NCBI RefSeq assembly: GCF_002549795.1
Contig: NZ_CP021435.1
Span: 2,852,001 to 2,916,000 of the forward strand
Length of the DNA stretch: 64,000 bases
DNA from: Halomonas beimenensis
Lineage (GTDB): Bacteria > Pseudomonadota > Gammaproteobacteria > Pseudomonadales > Halomonadaceae
Direction of reading: 5' to 3'
Shown here piece by piece: positions 35,704 through 46,626 of the stretch. Every line of letters begins with the position of its first letter. The stretch's first letter is position 1. The notes beneath the pieces are model-generated. The model ran no database searches. It worked only from the letters and a program-made list of their open reading frames with translations, and was not told the DNA's origin. Position numbers and translations under genes: made by a program.

Positions 35704-36558
35704 TCATGCTTCCGTCGAGGCGCTCGCCGATTGGCGCAGGCGCCAGTAGCGGCGCAGGACGGCATCGTTGATGGCCCGCTCCACCTCGAAGGCGTTGGGC
35801 GTGGGACAGAACAGCGTGACGTCGATACGCTGCTTGCCGATGTCCGTGGTGGCAAGGGTCACGCGCGGGTGGGGTTCGGCGATGTCGATGCCGCTGCGCT
35901 TCCGGATCATCGCGCTGTAGCGCTCGGCCAGTTCGGCATGCGGGTCGTACAGCATCGCCATCTCCTGCTCCAGGGCCGGCAGTTCCGATCGCATGTCCAC
36001 GTCGGGCTCCAGGACGACGCAGACCTCGAGATACACCCACTTCTTGAAGAAGTTCTGGTTCTGGACCGGCGTGGTCAACAAGACGCTGTTGGGGACCACG
36101 ATGGTCTTGCCGGAGTACTCGAAGCGGCCCACGGGCCCGCCGATCTCCTGCAGGGTGGTCGCCAGCATGGTCTCGTCGACCACCTGGCCGCGCAGGTCGC
36201 CGATCTCGACCCAGTCGCCGATCTCGAAGGGCTGATTGACGACGCGCAGCACCGTGCCCGACAGGCAGAGGATCAGCTCCTTGGTGGCGATCACCAGCGC
36301 CACGGCGAAGGCGGTGATGGACAGCGCGAAGGCATGCAGGGAAGGCAGCCAGATCAGCACCAGGCCGGCCAGGGCGAGGACCACGGTGGCATTGCGAGTG
36401 CGGGCCAGCCAGGCGCGTCGGTAATCGGACAGGATCTCCTTGCGGCCCCGGATGACACGCACCGCGAGGATGCGCAAGGCGACGAGCACGGCCACCAGCG
36501 CCACCGAACTCACGCCACGGTTGCTCAGCAGTTCCACCCAGAAGGAATCCTCAGGCAT
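35704..36558 (-). CDS. mscS: MscS-family mechanosensitive channel
   Basis: This 284-residue protein would be an emergency valve that opens on hypo-osmotic shock. Three N-terminal transmembrane helices are followed by the family core FEIGDWVEIGDLRGQVVDE and a beta-domain (VPNSVLLTTPVQNQN), then an alpha/beta C-terminal domain. Length matches E. coli MscS (286). Function fits a salt-adapted organism. It lies 85 bases downstream of a half-length antiporter gene on the same strand and may be co-transcribed with it. Confidence 0.9.
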   Translation of the reverse strand: MPEDSFWVELLSNRGVSSVALVAVLVALRILAVRVIRGRKEILSDYRRAWLARTRNATVVLALAGLVLIWLPSLHAFALSITAFAVALVIATKELILCLSGTVLRVVNQPFEIGDWVEIGDLRGQVVDETMLATTLQEIGGPVGRFEYSGKTIVVPNSVLLTTPVQNQNFFKKWVYLEVCVVLEPDVDMRSELPALEQEMAMLYDPHAELAERYSAMIRKRSGIDIAEPHPRVTLATTDIGKQRIDVTLFCPTPNAFEVERAINDAVLRRYWRLRQSASASTEA

Positions 36559-36643
36559 GTCGGGTTGGCGCTCCTCGGTACCGGTCGATGGTCAGGCACG
36601 ACCATCGCACAGCGACGCCGCGGCGTCGATCGGGGGAGCCCCT

Positions 36644-37207
36644 TCAGCGTGTTCGGGTCCGCCGCCGGTCGCGCAGCGCCAGCAGGACCAGCGTCAGCGC
36701 CGTGATCGGCAACACGAAGGTGAGCATCGCCATGCCGAATCCGGGCAGGGCGTCGTGGCGTGCCGCCGCCAGGATCAGGTAGAGGGTATAGGCCAGGTAG
36801 TAGCCGAAGAACACGCCGCCCTCCCAGCGACTGATCCGGCCGCCGGTGACGCAGATCGGCAGGCAGGCCAGGGCCACCGCGATCATCACCGGCAGGTCGA
36901 AGCCGATCATGGCGGGCGAGAGGGCGATGCCCGAGGGGGCCAGCAGGCCGGTGAGCCCCAGCACGCCCAGCAGGTTGAAGACGTTGCTGCCGACCACGTT
37001 GCCCATGGCGATGCCGGCCTGGTCGCCGATCGCGGCCTTGAGGCTGACCGCCAGTTCCGGCGAGCTGGTGCCGAAGGCGACGACCGTCAGGCCGATGATC
37101 AGCGAGGAGATGCCCAGGCGGGCGGCCAACCGCGAGGCCCCGCGGACCAGGCCCTCGGCGCCCACGATCAACAACACCAGCCCGGCCACGAAGGCGACGA
37201 CGGTCAT
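36644..37207 (-). CDS. half-length CaCA-type Na+/Ca2+ antiporter
   Basis: This 187-residue protein with about six helices carries one alpha-repeat of the CaCA superfamily: VAFGTSSPELAVSLKAA, then GIAMGNVVGSNVFNLLGVLG, with the conserved Glu and Asn residues. YrbG-type members have two such repeats and about 325 residues. After the first repeat the chain ends with a basic tail (RDRRRTRTR), and no second repeat is encoded nearby. It may work as a homodimer, like an ancestral half-unit, or be a truncated remnant. The reading frame is otherwise clean. Confidence 0.75.
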   Translation of the reverse strand: MTVVAFVAGLVLLIVGAEGLVRGASRLAARLGISSLIIGLTVVAFGTSSPELAVSLKAAIGDQAGIAMGNVVGSNVFNLLGVLGLTGLLAPSGIALSPAMIGFDLPVMIAVALACLPICVTGGRISRWEGGVFFGYYLAYTLYLILAAARHDALPGFGMAMLTFVLPITALTLVLLALRDRRRTRTR

Positions 37208-37325
37208 GCCCGACCCTCCCCTTGCAAGGCGTGACGCGACGGCTCCCGGCCGTCCCCATCCTGGCCAAGCGTCGTGACAAGCGGCGGGATTGTCCAGTCG
37301 CGCATCGCGGCACCCGGGTACGCCA

Positions 37326-37355
37326 AGGGCCCACCCCGTCGCCGGGATGGGCCCT
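37326..37355 (-). terminator. terminator of the third TonB receptor gene
   Basis: AGGGCCCA (37326-37333) and TGGGCCCT (37348-37355) form an 8-bp stem, 28 bases beyond the leftward receptor stop. T-tract weak. Confidence 0.55.
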
Positions 37356-37382
37356 GGTTGGCCGGGGTCACCCGCTCGGGAC

Positions 37383-39551
37383 TCAGTAGGTCCAGGTCAG
37401 GTTGGCCATGACGTGACGCGGGGCACCGTAGAAGCCCTGGTCCCACTTGAGGCTGGTCAGGTACTTCTCGTCGGTGACGTTGTTGACGTTCAGCGAGCCG
37501 GTCAGGCTGTCGCTGAAGTCGTAGCTGGCCATCAGGTCGACCAGGGCGTAGGCGTCCTGGCGCGTCTTGCCATCGTCGCGATCCCGCTCGCGTTCGATGT
37601 CGTCCTGCCAGCGCACCCGGGCGCCGACCTTGAGCGCATCCAGGCTGGCCGGCCGGTAGCTGGTGGTCCCCCGCACCATGTTGCGCGGGATGTAGGTGTT
37701 GGTGGCCTCGCCGTCGGCGTCCTCGATCTCCAGGTAGGTGTAGCCGACGCTGGCCTGCCAGCCCGGGGCCAGCTCGCCGGCGAGCGTCACGTCGACGCCC
37801 TCGCTGGTGATGCCGTCCGCGCCCGCATAGACGTCCCGGCCCCCGACGTTGCCGACCACCTGGGCCACGTTGTTCTGCTCGGTACGGAACAGCGCCAGGG
37901 CCGCGTCGGCACCGCCGTCGAAGACGTCGGCCTTGAGTCCGAGCTCGTAGCTCACCCCCTCGACCGGATCGAGGTAATCGCCGTTCCGGTCGGTCTCGGT
38001 CTGGGGATTGAAGATCTCCGTGTAGCTGGCGTAGAGCGAGGCCTGGTCGGTGACGTCGTAGATCAGGCCGGCATAGGGCGTCAGCTCGTTGTCCAGGGTG
38101 GTGTCCTGGGAGCTGCCGTACTGCTCGCCCACGGTATCCAGCCAGCTCAGGCGGGCACCGGCCACGGCGGTCCAGCGGTCGGCCAGGTCCAGCTTGGCGG
38201 CGCCGTAGAGGCTGCGCTCCTTGATGGTGGCGTCGTTGGCGAAGTCGGGATCGCCGAACTCGGGCTCCGGGTAGCTGCCGTCCCACTCGTCCAGCGGGGG
38301 AAGGTCCTCCGTGGCGGCCGCGTAGAGCGAGCTCTGCTGATTGCGGCTCTGGCTCCAGTCGGCGCCCAGGACCAGCTGATGGTGGCGCCCGAGGACCTCG
38401 ACATCGCCCTTGGCATGCAGGTCGGCGACCCATTGCTCGAGGTGGCGATCGTACTTGCTCAGGTAGAAGCTGTTGGGGATCCGGCCCGTGGAGGCGTCGG
38501 GCACGGTGCCGATGTAGAACAGCTTGGTATCGGACAGCATGTCCAGGTGGGTGACGGTCCCCTTGACCTGCCAGTCGTCGGAGAGACGCTGGGTCAGTTC
38601 GACGAAGCTGCGGTGGGTCTCGCCGTTCCAGTAGGACCAGTCGGGAGCCGGGGAGGTCGAGCGGTCATAGTCGGTGGGGTTGCCGGCCGAATCGTAGAGC
38701 GGCAGCGCCCCCCACATGTTGCCGTCGGTATCGTTCTGCTGCCAGGTATGGCCCAGGGCCAGCTGGGTGCTGTCGGTGAGGTCGGCCTCCAGCACGCCAT
38801 AGAGCACGCCGCGCTCGCGGTGCAGGCGATCCAGGTAGGAATCGGAGTCCAGTCCCGCGGCGACCAGGCGGCCGCGGACCCGGCCCTCGTCGTCCAGGGG
38901 ACCGGAGACGTCCAGCTCCAGGCGGCGATGGTCCCGGCTGCCCAGCGTGGCGGAGACCGAGGCCCGAGGGGTCTCGGTGGGGCGCTTGCGGATGAAGTTG
39001 ACGGTGGCCGCCGGGTTGCCGGAGCCGGACATCAGGCCGGTCGCGCCGCGCACCACCTCGATGCGGTCGTAGACGGCGGTGTCGATGTCCCCGTGGACGT
39101 TGTTGTAGGGCATCGGCAGGCGCAGGCCGTCGACCTGCAGGTTGGAGATCTCGAAGCCCCGCGAGGAATAGTAGGTCCGGTCCGTCTCGACCCGCTCCAC
39201 CGTCACGCCGGGGGTGGACTCCAGGGCATCGTTGATGGTGTCGAGGTTGAAGTCCTCGATCTGCGCCCGGGTCACCACCGAGACGGACTGCGGGGTCTCG
39301 CGGGGCGTCAGGTCGAGCTTGGTCGCGGTGCTGGTGCGCGGGACCCGATAGTCGTCGGAGCCCTCGGTGACGATCGACAGCGCCTCGGCCTCGACGGTCA
39401 CCGTCTCGAGTTCCTCGGCGGACTCGCTCTCCTGGGCCAGCAGGGCGGGCGACATCAGCACGAAGGCGCCGGCGGTGGCCAGGCCAAGGGCCCGGCGAAC
39501 GGCCAGGGCGAGGGGATCGACCCCGACGGGGCGGGAAGCGGGATGGGACAT
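37383..39551 (-). CDS. TonB-dependent siderophore receptor (FhuE/FpvA-like)
   Basis: This 722-residue outer-membrane receptor is placed at the ATG at 39551, giving a signal peptide ending near SPALLAQE. A TonB box-like ETVTVEAE is followed by plug motifs TATKLDLTPRETPQSVSVV, ALESTPGVTVERVETDRTYY, SRGFEISNLQVDGL and VVRGATGLMSGSGNPAATVN, which are characteristic of the FhuE/FpvA group (coprogen, pyoverdine and similar). The barrel ends TWTY. Two Fur-type sites lie upstream. Together with the neighbouring exporter gene it forms a leftward iron-regulated group. Confidence 0.9.
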   Translation of the reverse strand: MSHPASRPVGVDPLALAVRRALGLATAGAFVLMSPALLAQESESAEELETVTVEAEALSIVTEGSDDYRVPRTSTATKLDLTPRETPQSVSVVTRAQIEDFNLDTINDALESTPGVTVERVETDRTYYSSRGFEISNLQVDGLRLPMPYNNVHGDIDTAVYDRIEVVRGATGLMSGSGNPAATVNFIRKRPTETPRASVSATLGSRDHRRLELDVSGPLDDEGRVRGRLVAAGLDSDSYLDRLHRERGVLYGVLEADLTDSTQLALGHTWQQNDTDGNMWGALPLYDSAGNPTDYDRSTSPAPDWSYWNGETHRSFVELTQRLSDDWQVKGTVTHLDMLSDTKLFYIGTVPDASTGRIPNSFYLSKYDRHLEQWVADLHAKGDVEVLGRHHQLVLGADWSQSRNQQSSLYAAATEDLPPLDEWDGSYPEPEFGDPDFANDATIKERSLYGAAKLDLADRWTAVAGARLSWLDTVGEQYGSSQDTTLDNELTPYAGLIYDVTDQASLYASYTEIFNPQTETDRNGDYLDPVEGVSYELGLKADVFDGGADAALALFRTEQNNVAQVVGNVGGRDVYAGADGITSEGVDVTLAGELAPGWQASVGYTYLEIEDADGEATNTYIPRNMVRGTTSYRPASLDALKVGARVRWQDDIERERDRDDGKTRQDAYALVDLMASYDFSDSLTGSLNVNNVTDEKYLTSLKWDQGFYGAPRHVMANLTWTY

Positions 39552-39591
39552 GGGTGAGCAAGCCTTCGGTTCTAATACAACGGGAACGCGC

Positions 39592-39637
39592 ATGATAATG
39601 ACTCGCATTAATTGACACAATAAGAATGCTTCGCATT
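39592..39637. promoter_or_regulatory. tandem Fur boxes
   Basis: ATGATAATGACTCGCATTA (39592-39610) is close to the Fur consensus, and a perfect palindrome AATGCTTCGCATT follows at 39625-39637. They sit 40-90 bases upstream of the leftward receptor gene. Confidence 0.8.
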
Positions 39638-39744
39638 TCAGAAGAACGATGGGTCTGCCCTCACCGGAACGCGTGGGGATCAGGCTCGGAGACGACACCG
39701 GCGGCCCAGGGGCCGCCGGTCGAGGAAGGGATGGGGGGAAGGGA

Positions 39745-41547
<1,803 letters not shown>

Positions 41548-41641
41548 CGGGACTTTCCTTGTGGACGGGGGCCCAAGCCTACGCCATGCGGGGTGCCGGA
41601 CCAACCAGGGCTATCGAAGTGAGTCTTGTCACTCGGGGCTG

Positions 41642-41740
41642 ATCCGTCGACAGGTCTGCGAGGGGGCGCTGTGAACCCCTCCCTGGGCGCTACCGACGCC
41701 ATCCATGGCGTAGGACCCCCTCTTCGACCTGTCCCCGGCG
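41642..41740. repeat. intergenic repeat, left copy
   Basis: About 100 bases (GTCGACAGGTCTGCGAGGGGGC, then GCTACCGACGCC, ATGGCGTAGGACCCCCTC and GACCTGTCCCCGGCG). An inverted, longer copy is at 45651-45845. The ends of the unit are themselves imperfect inverted repeats (ACAGGTC/GACCTGT). Confidence 0.75.
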
Positions 41741-41786
41741 CCCCTCGCCAGAACCAACTGCAGTTGCCGTGCAGGACCAACCGATA

Positions 41787-41806
41787 ACATTGATAAGAAT
41801 TCTCGT
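41787..41806. promoter_or_regulatory. Fur box between the ABC exporter and fhuC-type genes
   Basis: ACATTGATAAGAATTCTCGT, a near-palindromic AT-rich site about 65 bases before the fhuC-type gene, in the divergent region. It could control both directions. Confidence 0.75.
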
Positions 41807-41871
41807 TTGTCTTACGCTTTGCCGCGCGATGGACCGCCCCTCCGGGCGGCACCCCGGTAGCGGAGCCCCCC

Positions 41872-42639
41872 ATGATCGAAACGCGCGCCGCCTCCTTCGA
41901 GGTCAACGGTCAATGCCTGCTGCATCCCCTCGACCTGAGGTTCGAGGAAGGTCGGATCCACGGCCTGATCGGCCACAACGGGTCGGGCAAGTCGACCCTG
42001 CTCAAGCTGCTGGCCCGCCAACAGCCCGCCAGCCGGGGGGAGCTGCACCTGGACGGCAAGCCGCTCTCGACCTGGGGCCATCGCGCCTTCGCCCGCCGGG
42101 TGGCCTACCTGCCCCAGCACCTGCCCGCCGCCGAGAACCTGACCGGCCGCGAGCTGGTGGGCTTCGGCCGCTACCCCTGGCACGGGCTGCTGGGCCGCCA
42201 CGGCCGCGAGGACGAGGCGGCCATCGACCGCGCCCTCGAACTGACCCACACCGAGCCCTTCGCCGACCGCCAGGTGGACACCCTCTCGGGGGGCGAGCGC
42301 CAGCGGGTCTGGCTGGCCATGCTGCTGGCCCAGGGCAGCCGTTTCCTGCTGCTCGACGAGCCCCTGGCGGCCCTGGACATCGCCCACCAGGTGGAGGTGC
42401 TGGCCCTGACCCGGCGCCTGTGTCGCGAACTGGGCCTCGGCGTGGTGATCGTGCTCCATGACATCAACATGGCCGCCCGCTACTGCGACCGCCTGGTGGC
42501 GCTGCACGGCGGTCGCCTGCTGGCCCATGGCACGCCGGAGGAGATGATGAACGGCGACACCCTCGAGGCCATCTACGGCCTGCCCATGCACGTCATGGCC
42601 CACCCCACCGGCGAGCACCGCGTCGCCATCGCCCACTAG
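41872..42639 (+). CDS. fhuC: ferric-hydroxamate-type ABC ATPase (FhuC-like)
   Basis: This 255-residue ATPase has GHNGSGKST (Walker A), YLPQHLPAAENLTGRELVGF (Q-loop), LSGGERQRVWLAM (signature), LLLDEPLAALD (Walker B) and VLHDINMAARYCD (switch). Gene order C-D-B with a double-length permease is that of the enteric fhuCDB importer. The C-terminus (YGLPMHVMAHPTGE) also matches FhuC-like proteins. A Fur box lies upstream. Confidence 0.9.
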   Translation: MIETRAASFEVNGQCLLHPLDLRFEEGRIHGLIGHNGSGKSTLLKLLARQQPASRGELHLDGKPLSTWGHRAFARRVAYLPQHLPAAENLTGRELVGFGRYPWHGLLGRHGREDEAAIDRALELTHTEPFADRQVDTLSGGERQRVWLAMLLAQGSRFLLLDEPLAALDIAHQVEVLALTRRLCRELGLGVVIVLHDINMAARYCDRLVALHGGRLLAHGTPEEMMNGDTLEAIYGLPMHVMAHPTGEHRVAIAH

Positions 42640-42653
42640 CCCCGGAGTCGCCC

Positions 42654-43523
42654 GTGTTCCCTCCTCGACGCGCCTCGTCATGGCTGGCCGGGCTGCTGGC
42701 CTGGCTGGTCGCCGCCTCTGCCCCGGCCGACACGCCCCGCCTGGCTACCCTCGACTGGACCCTGGCCGAGACCCTGGTGGCCCTGGACGCCCCGCCCCGG
42801 GCGGTGGCGCAGGTGGAGGCCTACCACGACTGGGTGGGCGAGCCCGCCCTGCCCGAGACGACGGTCGACCTGGGCCTGCGCAGCCAGCCCAACCTGGAGC
42901 TGCTGGCGAGCCTGGCCCCGGAGCGCATCCTGATCTCGCCGATGTTCGCCAACCTCACGCCGCGTCTCGAGCGCATCGCCCCGGTGGAGACCCTGCCGCT
43001 CTACAGCCCCGGCCGCGACACCTGGGCGGAGATGCTCGAGCTGACGCTCTCGCTCGGCGAGCTGGTGGGCCGCCCCGGGACGGCGACCCGGCTGATCAAG
43101 GAAACCGAGGCCCGCATCGACTCCTTGCGGGAACGGCTGAATGGCGATGAGCCTCCCCTGGTGATGGTGCAGTTCATGGATAGCCGCCATGTGCGGGTGT
43201 TCGGCGACAACGGCCTCTTCCAGGCGGTGATCGGCCGGCTCGGCCTCGAGAACGGCTGGACCGGGCCCACCAATGCCTGGGGCTTCTCGCTGGTGGGCAT
43301 CGAGGCGCTGGCCGGCCTGGACGCCCGCCTGGTGGTGGTGGAGCCCTACCCCGCCGGGGTGCGCGAGGCCCTGGCCGAGGGCGGGCTGTGGCACCACCTG
43401 GCCGAGGCCAGCCGGGGCGAGCCCCTCGTGTTGCCGCCGGTGTGGAGCTTCGGCGCCCTGCCCTCGGCGGAACGCTTCGCCGAGCTGCTGGTGACCGCCC
43501 TGGAGGCCCCCGATGCCGTCTGA
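42654..43523 (+). CDS. fhuD: ferric-siderophore binding protein (FhuD-like)
   Basis: This 289-residue protein with a GTG start 14 bases after fhuC has a signal peptide of about 25 residues (WLAGLLAWLVAASAPAD). The fold is type III periplasmic: RLATLDWTLAETLVALDAPP, LGLRSQPNLELLASLAPERI, GLFQAVIGRLGLENGWTGPT and WSFGALPSAERFAELLV. The last pattern and length agree with FhuD. It overlaps the permease start by eleven bases. Confidence 0.87.
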   Translation: MFPPRRASSWLAGLLAWLVAASAPADTPRLATLDWTLAETLVALDAPPRAVAQVEAYHDWVGEPALPETTVDLGLRSQPNLELLASLAPERILISPMFANLTPRLERIAPVETLPLYSPGRDTWAEMLELTLSLGELVGRPGTATRLIKETEARIDSLRERLNGDEPPLVMVQFMDSRHVRVFGDNGLFQAVIGRLGLENGWTGPTNAWGFSLVGIEALAGLDARLVVVEPYPAGVREALAEGGLWHHLAEASRGEPLVLPPVWSFGALPSAERFAELLVTALEAPDAV

Positions 43524-45519
43524 TGCCCTCGCCCATCCCCGCCGGCCCTGGCCGAAGCTGACACCGGGGCGCGCCTGTCTCGTGCTGGGCCTCGCCCTGC
43601 TGGCCCTGAGCCTCGCCGTCCTCGATGCCCGGACCGGGCTGGGCCCCGGCCTCGCCGCCCTGATCGATGGCACCGGCGCCACGCCGGAGGCCCTGGTGCT
43701 GCACTTCGCCTGGTGGCCGCGCCTGGCCATGGCGCTGCTCGCCGGGGGCGGCCTGGCCCTGGCCGGGGTGCTGATGCAGCAGGTACTGCGTAACCCCCTG
43801 GCCGCCCCCACCACCCTGGGGGTGGCCAACGGCGCCAACCTGGCGCTGCTGGCCACCAGCCTGCTGGCGCCCGGCCTGCTGGGCCTGGGACGGGAGTGGG
43901 TGGCGCTCGCCGGCGGCGGCCTGGCCATGGGGCTGGTCTTCGCCCTGGCCTGGCGCCGCGGCCTGGCGCCGGTGGTCGTGGTACTCGGCGGCCTGGTGGT
44001 CAACCTCTACTTCGGCGCCCTGTCCATGGTGCTGCTGCTCTTCCATCAGGAGGAGCTCAAGGGGCTGCTGATCTGGGGCGCCGGCTCGCTTTCCCAGAAC
44101 GGCTGGCAGGACGCCGCCTTCCTGGCCCCGCGCCTGGCCCTGGGCGCCCTGGCGGCGATCTGGCTGCTGCGCCCCCTGGCGGTACTGGAGCTCGACGAGG
44201 CCGGCGCCCGGAGCCTGGGCATCTCGCTCAAGCACCTGCGCCTGGCCGGCCTGGGGCTGGCGGTCTTCCTCACCGGCTGCGTGGTCAGCGTGGTGGGTAT
44301 CATCGGCTTCATCGGCCTGGCGGCCCCCAACATCGTGCGCCTGGCCGGCGCCCGCCGCCTGGGCCCGCGGCTGCTCTGGTCGACGCTGCTCGGCGCCCTG
44401 CTGCTGGCCACCACCGACCAGCTGCTGCAACGCTATTCCGGGGCGCTGCCGACCCTGATCCCCACCGGCGCCACCACCGCGGCCCTGGGCGCGCCGCTGC
44501 TGCTGTGGCTGATCCCCCGGCTGCACCTGGGCGGCCAGACCCCGCCCCGGGAGGCCCGGGCCTTCGGCACCCGGCATCCGGCCCCCGGACGCCTGGCCAC
44601 CTGGCTGGCCCTGGCCCTCGCCGGGCTCGCCGTGGTGGCGCTGCTGGCCGGCCAGACGGGCAGCGGCTGGCAGTGGGCGTCCCCGGGCGACTGGGCCCTG
44701 CTTCAGTGGCGCCTGCCCCGGGTGCTGGCCGCGGCCGGCTGCGGGGTGATGCTGGCCATCGCCGGCACCCTGATCCAGCGGCTCACCGCCAACCCCATGG
44801 CCAGCCCCGAGTTGCTGGGCATCAGCGGGGGCAGCGCCATCGCCCTGATGGGCGCCATCTTCCTGCTGCCCGCCCCGAGCAACCTGGCCCTGGTGGGCGC
44901 CGGCACCCTGGGCGCCCTGGCCAGCCTGGCGGTGCTGGTGGGGCTGAACCGCAGGAGCGGCTTCCAGCCGGAGCGGCTGCTGCTCACCGGGGTGGCCATC
45001 ATGGCGCTGTTCGACGCGGTCAGGGCCGTGGTGCTGGCCGGCGGCGACCCCCGGGGCCAGCAGGTGATCGCCTGGCTCTCCGGATCCACCTACTACGTCG
45101 ACCTGACCAGCGCCCTCACGGTGACCGGGGCGGCGCTGCTGCTGGCCCTGGTCGCCGCGCCCCTGGCCCGCTGGCTGGACATCCTGCCCCTGGGCGGGGC
45201 CACCGCCACCGCCCTGGGGCTGCCCCTGGCGCGCGCGCGGCTGGCCCTGCTGCTGCTCGTGGCCCTGCTCACCGCCGGCGCCACCCTGGTGGTCGGCCCC
45301 TTGTCCTTCGTCGGCCTGCTGGCCCCGCACCTGGCCCGGCTGCTGGGCTTCTCCCGGGCCGGTACGCACCTGCTCGGCGCCGCCCTCGCCGGGGCGCTGC
45401 TGATGGTGCTCGCCGACTGGCTGGGGCACCAGTGGCTGTTCCCCGAGGAGATCCCCGCCGGCCTGGTGGCCTCGCTGCTCGGCGGCGCCTACTTCATGTG
45501 GGGGCTGCGGCGGCTCTGA
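43513..45519 (+). CDS. fhuB: double-length ferric-siderophore permease (FhuB-like)
   Basis: This 668-residue protein consists of two fused FecCD domains with about twenty helices. Each half carries the landmarks: first RLAMALLAGGGLALAGVLMQ, LRNPLAAPTTLGV and GFIGLAAPNIVRLAG; second RLPRVLAAAGCGVMLAIAGT, TANPMASPELLGI and SFVGLLAPHLARLLG. A fused permease is diagnostic of the FhuB type, in contrast to the two separate subunits of the upstream importer. Likely substrates are hydroxamate siderophores from other organisms. Confidence 0.92.
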   Translation: MPSDALAHPRRPWPKLTPGRACLVLGLALLALSLAVLDARTGLGPGLAALIDGTGATPEALVLHFAWWPRLAMALLAGGGLALAGVLMQQVLRNPLAAPTTLGVANGANLALLATSLLAPGLLGLGREWVALAGGGLAMGLVFALAWRRGLAPVVVVLGGLVVNLYFGALSMVLLLFHQEELKGLLIWGAGSLSQNGWQDAAFLAPRLALGALAAIWLLRPLAVLELDEAGARSLGISLKHLRLAGLGLAVFLTGCVVSVVGIIGFIGLAAPNIVRLAGARRLGPRLLWSTLLGALLLATTDQLLQRYSGALPTLIPTGATTAALGAPLLLWLIPRLHLGGQTPPREARAFGTRHPAPGRLATWLALALAGLAVVALLAGQTGSGWQWASPGDWALLQWRLPRVLAAAGCGVMLAIAGTLIQRLTANPMASPELLGISGGSAIALMGAIFLLPAPSNLALVGAGTLGALASLAVLVGLNRRSGFQPERLLLTGVAIMALFDAVRAVVLAGGDPRGQQVIAWLSGSTYYVDLTSALTVTGAALLLALVAAPLARWLDILPLGGATATALGLPLARARLALLLLVALLTAGATLVVGPLSFVGLLAPHLARLLGFSRAGTHLLGAALAGALLMVLADWLGHQWLFPEEIPAGLVASLLGGAYFMWGLRRL

Positions 45520-45533
45520 GCGATGCGGCGTAG

Positions 45534-45565
45534 GTCGGGTAAGCGAGCTTGCGAGCGCACCCGAC
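45534..45565. repeat. REP-like palindrome
   Basis: GTCGGGT...ACCCGAC enclosing AAGCGAGCTTGCGAGCGC, just after the fhuB-type stop. A related copy with GGTAAGCGAGCCTGCGAGCGC lies at 47965-47994. May double as a terminator. Confidence 0.7.
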
Positions 45566-45650
45566 AGCCCCGGCCGACAGCGGCTCCGACTCTGAGGGAT
45601 GCACGACCGAGGTCAGCATCCAGGGCCATCACCGTTGGGCCAGACGAGGG

Positions 45651-45845
45651 TCGCCGGGGACAGGTCGTAGAGGGGGTCCTACGCCAGGGGTGAGGAGCAC
45701 GGCTCCGAACGGGCTGGCCAGGGATGGCCAGCACCGGTCCTGCAAGCGGAGCAGGAGGCGAAAGCGCCGCAGGGCGTCGGTAGCGCCCATGGAGGGGTTC
45801 ACAGCGCCCCCTCGTCGGTCCGGCGCTCCGGGACCTGTCGACGGA
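45651..45845. repeat. intergenic repeat, right copy (inverted)
   Basis: The reverse complement of the unit at 41642-41740, sharing both ends and the CGACGCC/GGCGTCGG core, but with about 95 extra bases in the middle. It fills most of the 417-base gap before the DUF1007 gene; I see no gene there. Confidence 0.75.
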
Positions 45846-45936
45846 TAAGCCCCGAGAAACAATCATTCCTGCGATGACTCTGGAGCGGCATCGCCCGGCG
45901 TTGCCGCCCCCTCGCCGCTGCCATAGGATATCGGCC

Positions 45937-46626
45937 ATGCTGACTACATGCCCATCACGAGGCGGGGCCCGGCGCCGCCTCCTCGCCCTCTGCCTCGCCA
46001 GCGTCCTGTCGCTCTGGCCCTTGGCGAGCCCGGCCCACCCCCACGGTTGGGTGGACGTCTCGGTGCGCGTGCTGATGGACGAGCACGGCCGGGTCGAGGC
46101 CCTGCAGCAACGCTGGCGCCTCGATCCCTTCTACAGCCAGCTGGTGCTGGAGGAGCTGCGAGCCGCCTCCGGCGAGGCCCCCATGGAGGCTCGCCTCGAC
46201 CAGCTCGGCGTGGAGATCCGTCACAACCTGTCCCCGCAGCACTACTTCACCCACGTCACCCATGACGGCGAGGCGGTGGCGCTCGGCGAGGTCGACGACT
46301 TCACCACCCTGGCGCGCGACGGCCGGGTCGTCCTCATGTTCCGGCTGCCGTTGGCCGAGCCCCTGCCGCTGGAGCAGGCCGCGATGCACTACCGGATCTA
46401 CGACCCGACCTACTATCTCGAGGTGCTGCACGAGGCGGAGGGCGAAACGCCCCGGCCGGATGCCCTGCGCGTGACGGGTGCCGACTGCACCACGCGCATC
46501 ATGGCCGCCGATCCCGACCCGGCCCGAGTCGCCGAGGCGGCGCGGCTGGACCGTACCGAGCAGGCGCCGGAGGGGCTGGGCCGCTTCTTCGCCGAGACCG
46601 GAGAAGTGCGATGCGATTCCCTCTGA
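45937..46626 (+). CDS. DUF1007-family exported protein
   Basis: This 229-residue protein starts at the ATG at 45937 and has a signal peptide ending near residue 34 (LSLWPLASPAHPHGW). The mature start HPHGWVDVSV and the FTHVTHDGEAV, YRIYDPTYYLEVLHE patterns are those of DUF1007 proteins, usually paired with NicO-family transporters. N-terminal His residues could bind metal in the periplasm. The next gene overlaps it by sixteen bases. Confidence 0.85.
   Translation: MLTTCPSRGGARRRLLALCLASVLSLWPLASPAHPHGWVDVSVRVLMDEHGRVEALQQRWRLDPFYSQLVLEELRAASGEAPMEARLDQLGVEIRHNLSPQHYFTHVTHDGEAVALGEVDDFTTLARDGRVVLMFRLPLAEPLPLEQAAMHYRIYDPTYYLEVLHEAEGETPRPDALRVTGADCTTRIMAADPDPARVAEAARLDRTEQAPEGLGRFFAETGEVRCDSL

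Noticed and set aside
37290..39557. 755-codon plus-strand frame opposite the third TonB receptor
   Set aside because: Mirror of a well-defined receptor gene; no signal peptide, ribosome-binding site or family features.
43174..45429. 751-codon minus-strand frame opposite the fhuB-type gene
   Set aside because: Gln/Gly/His-rich shadow of a GC-rich permease gene.
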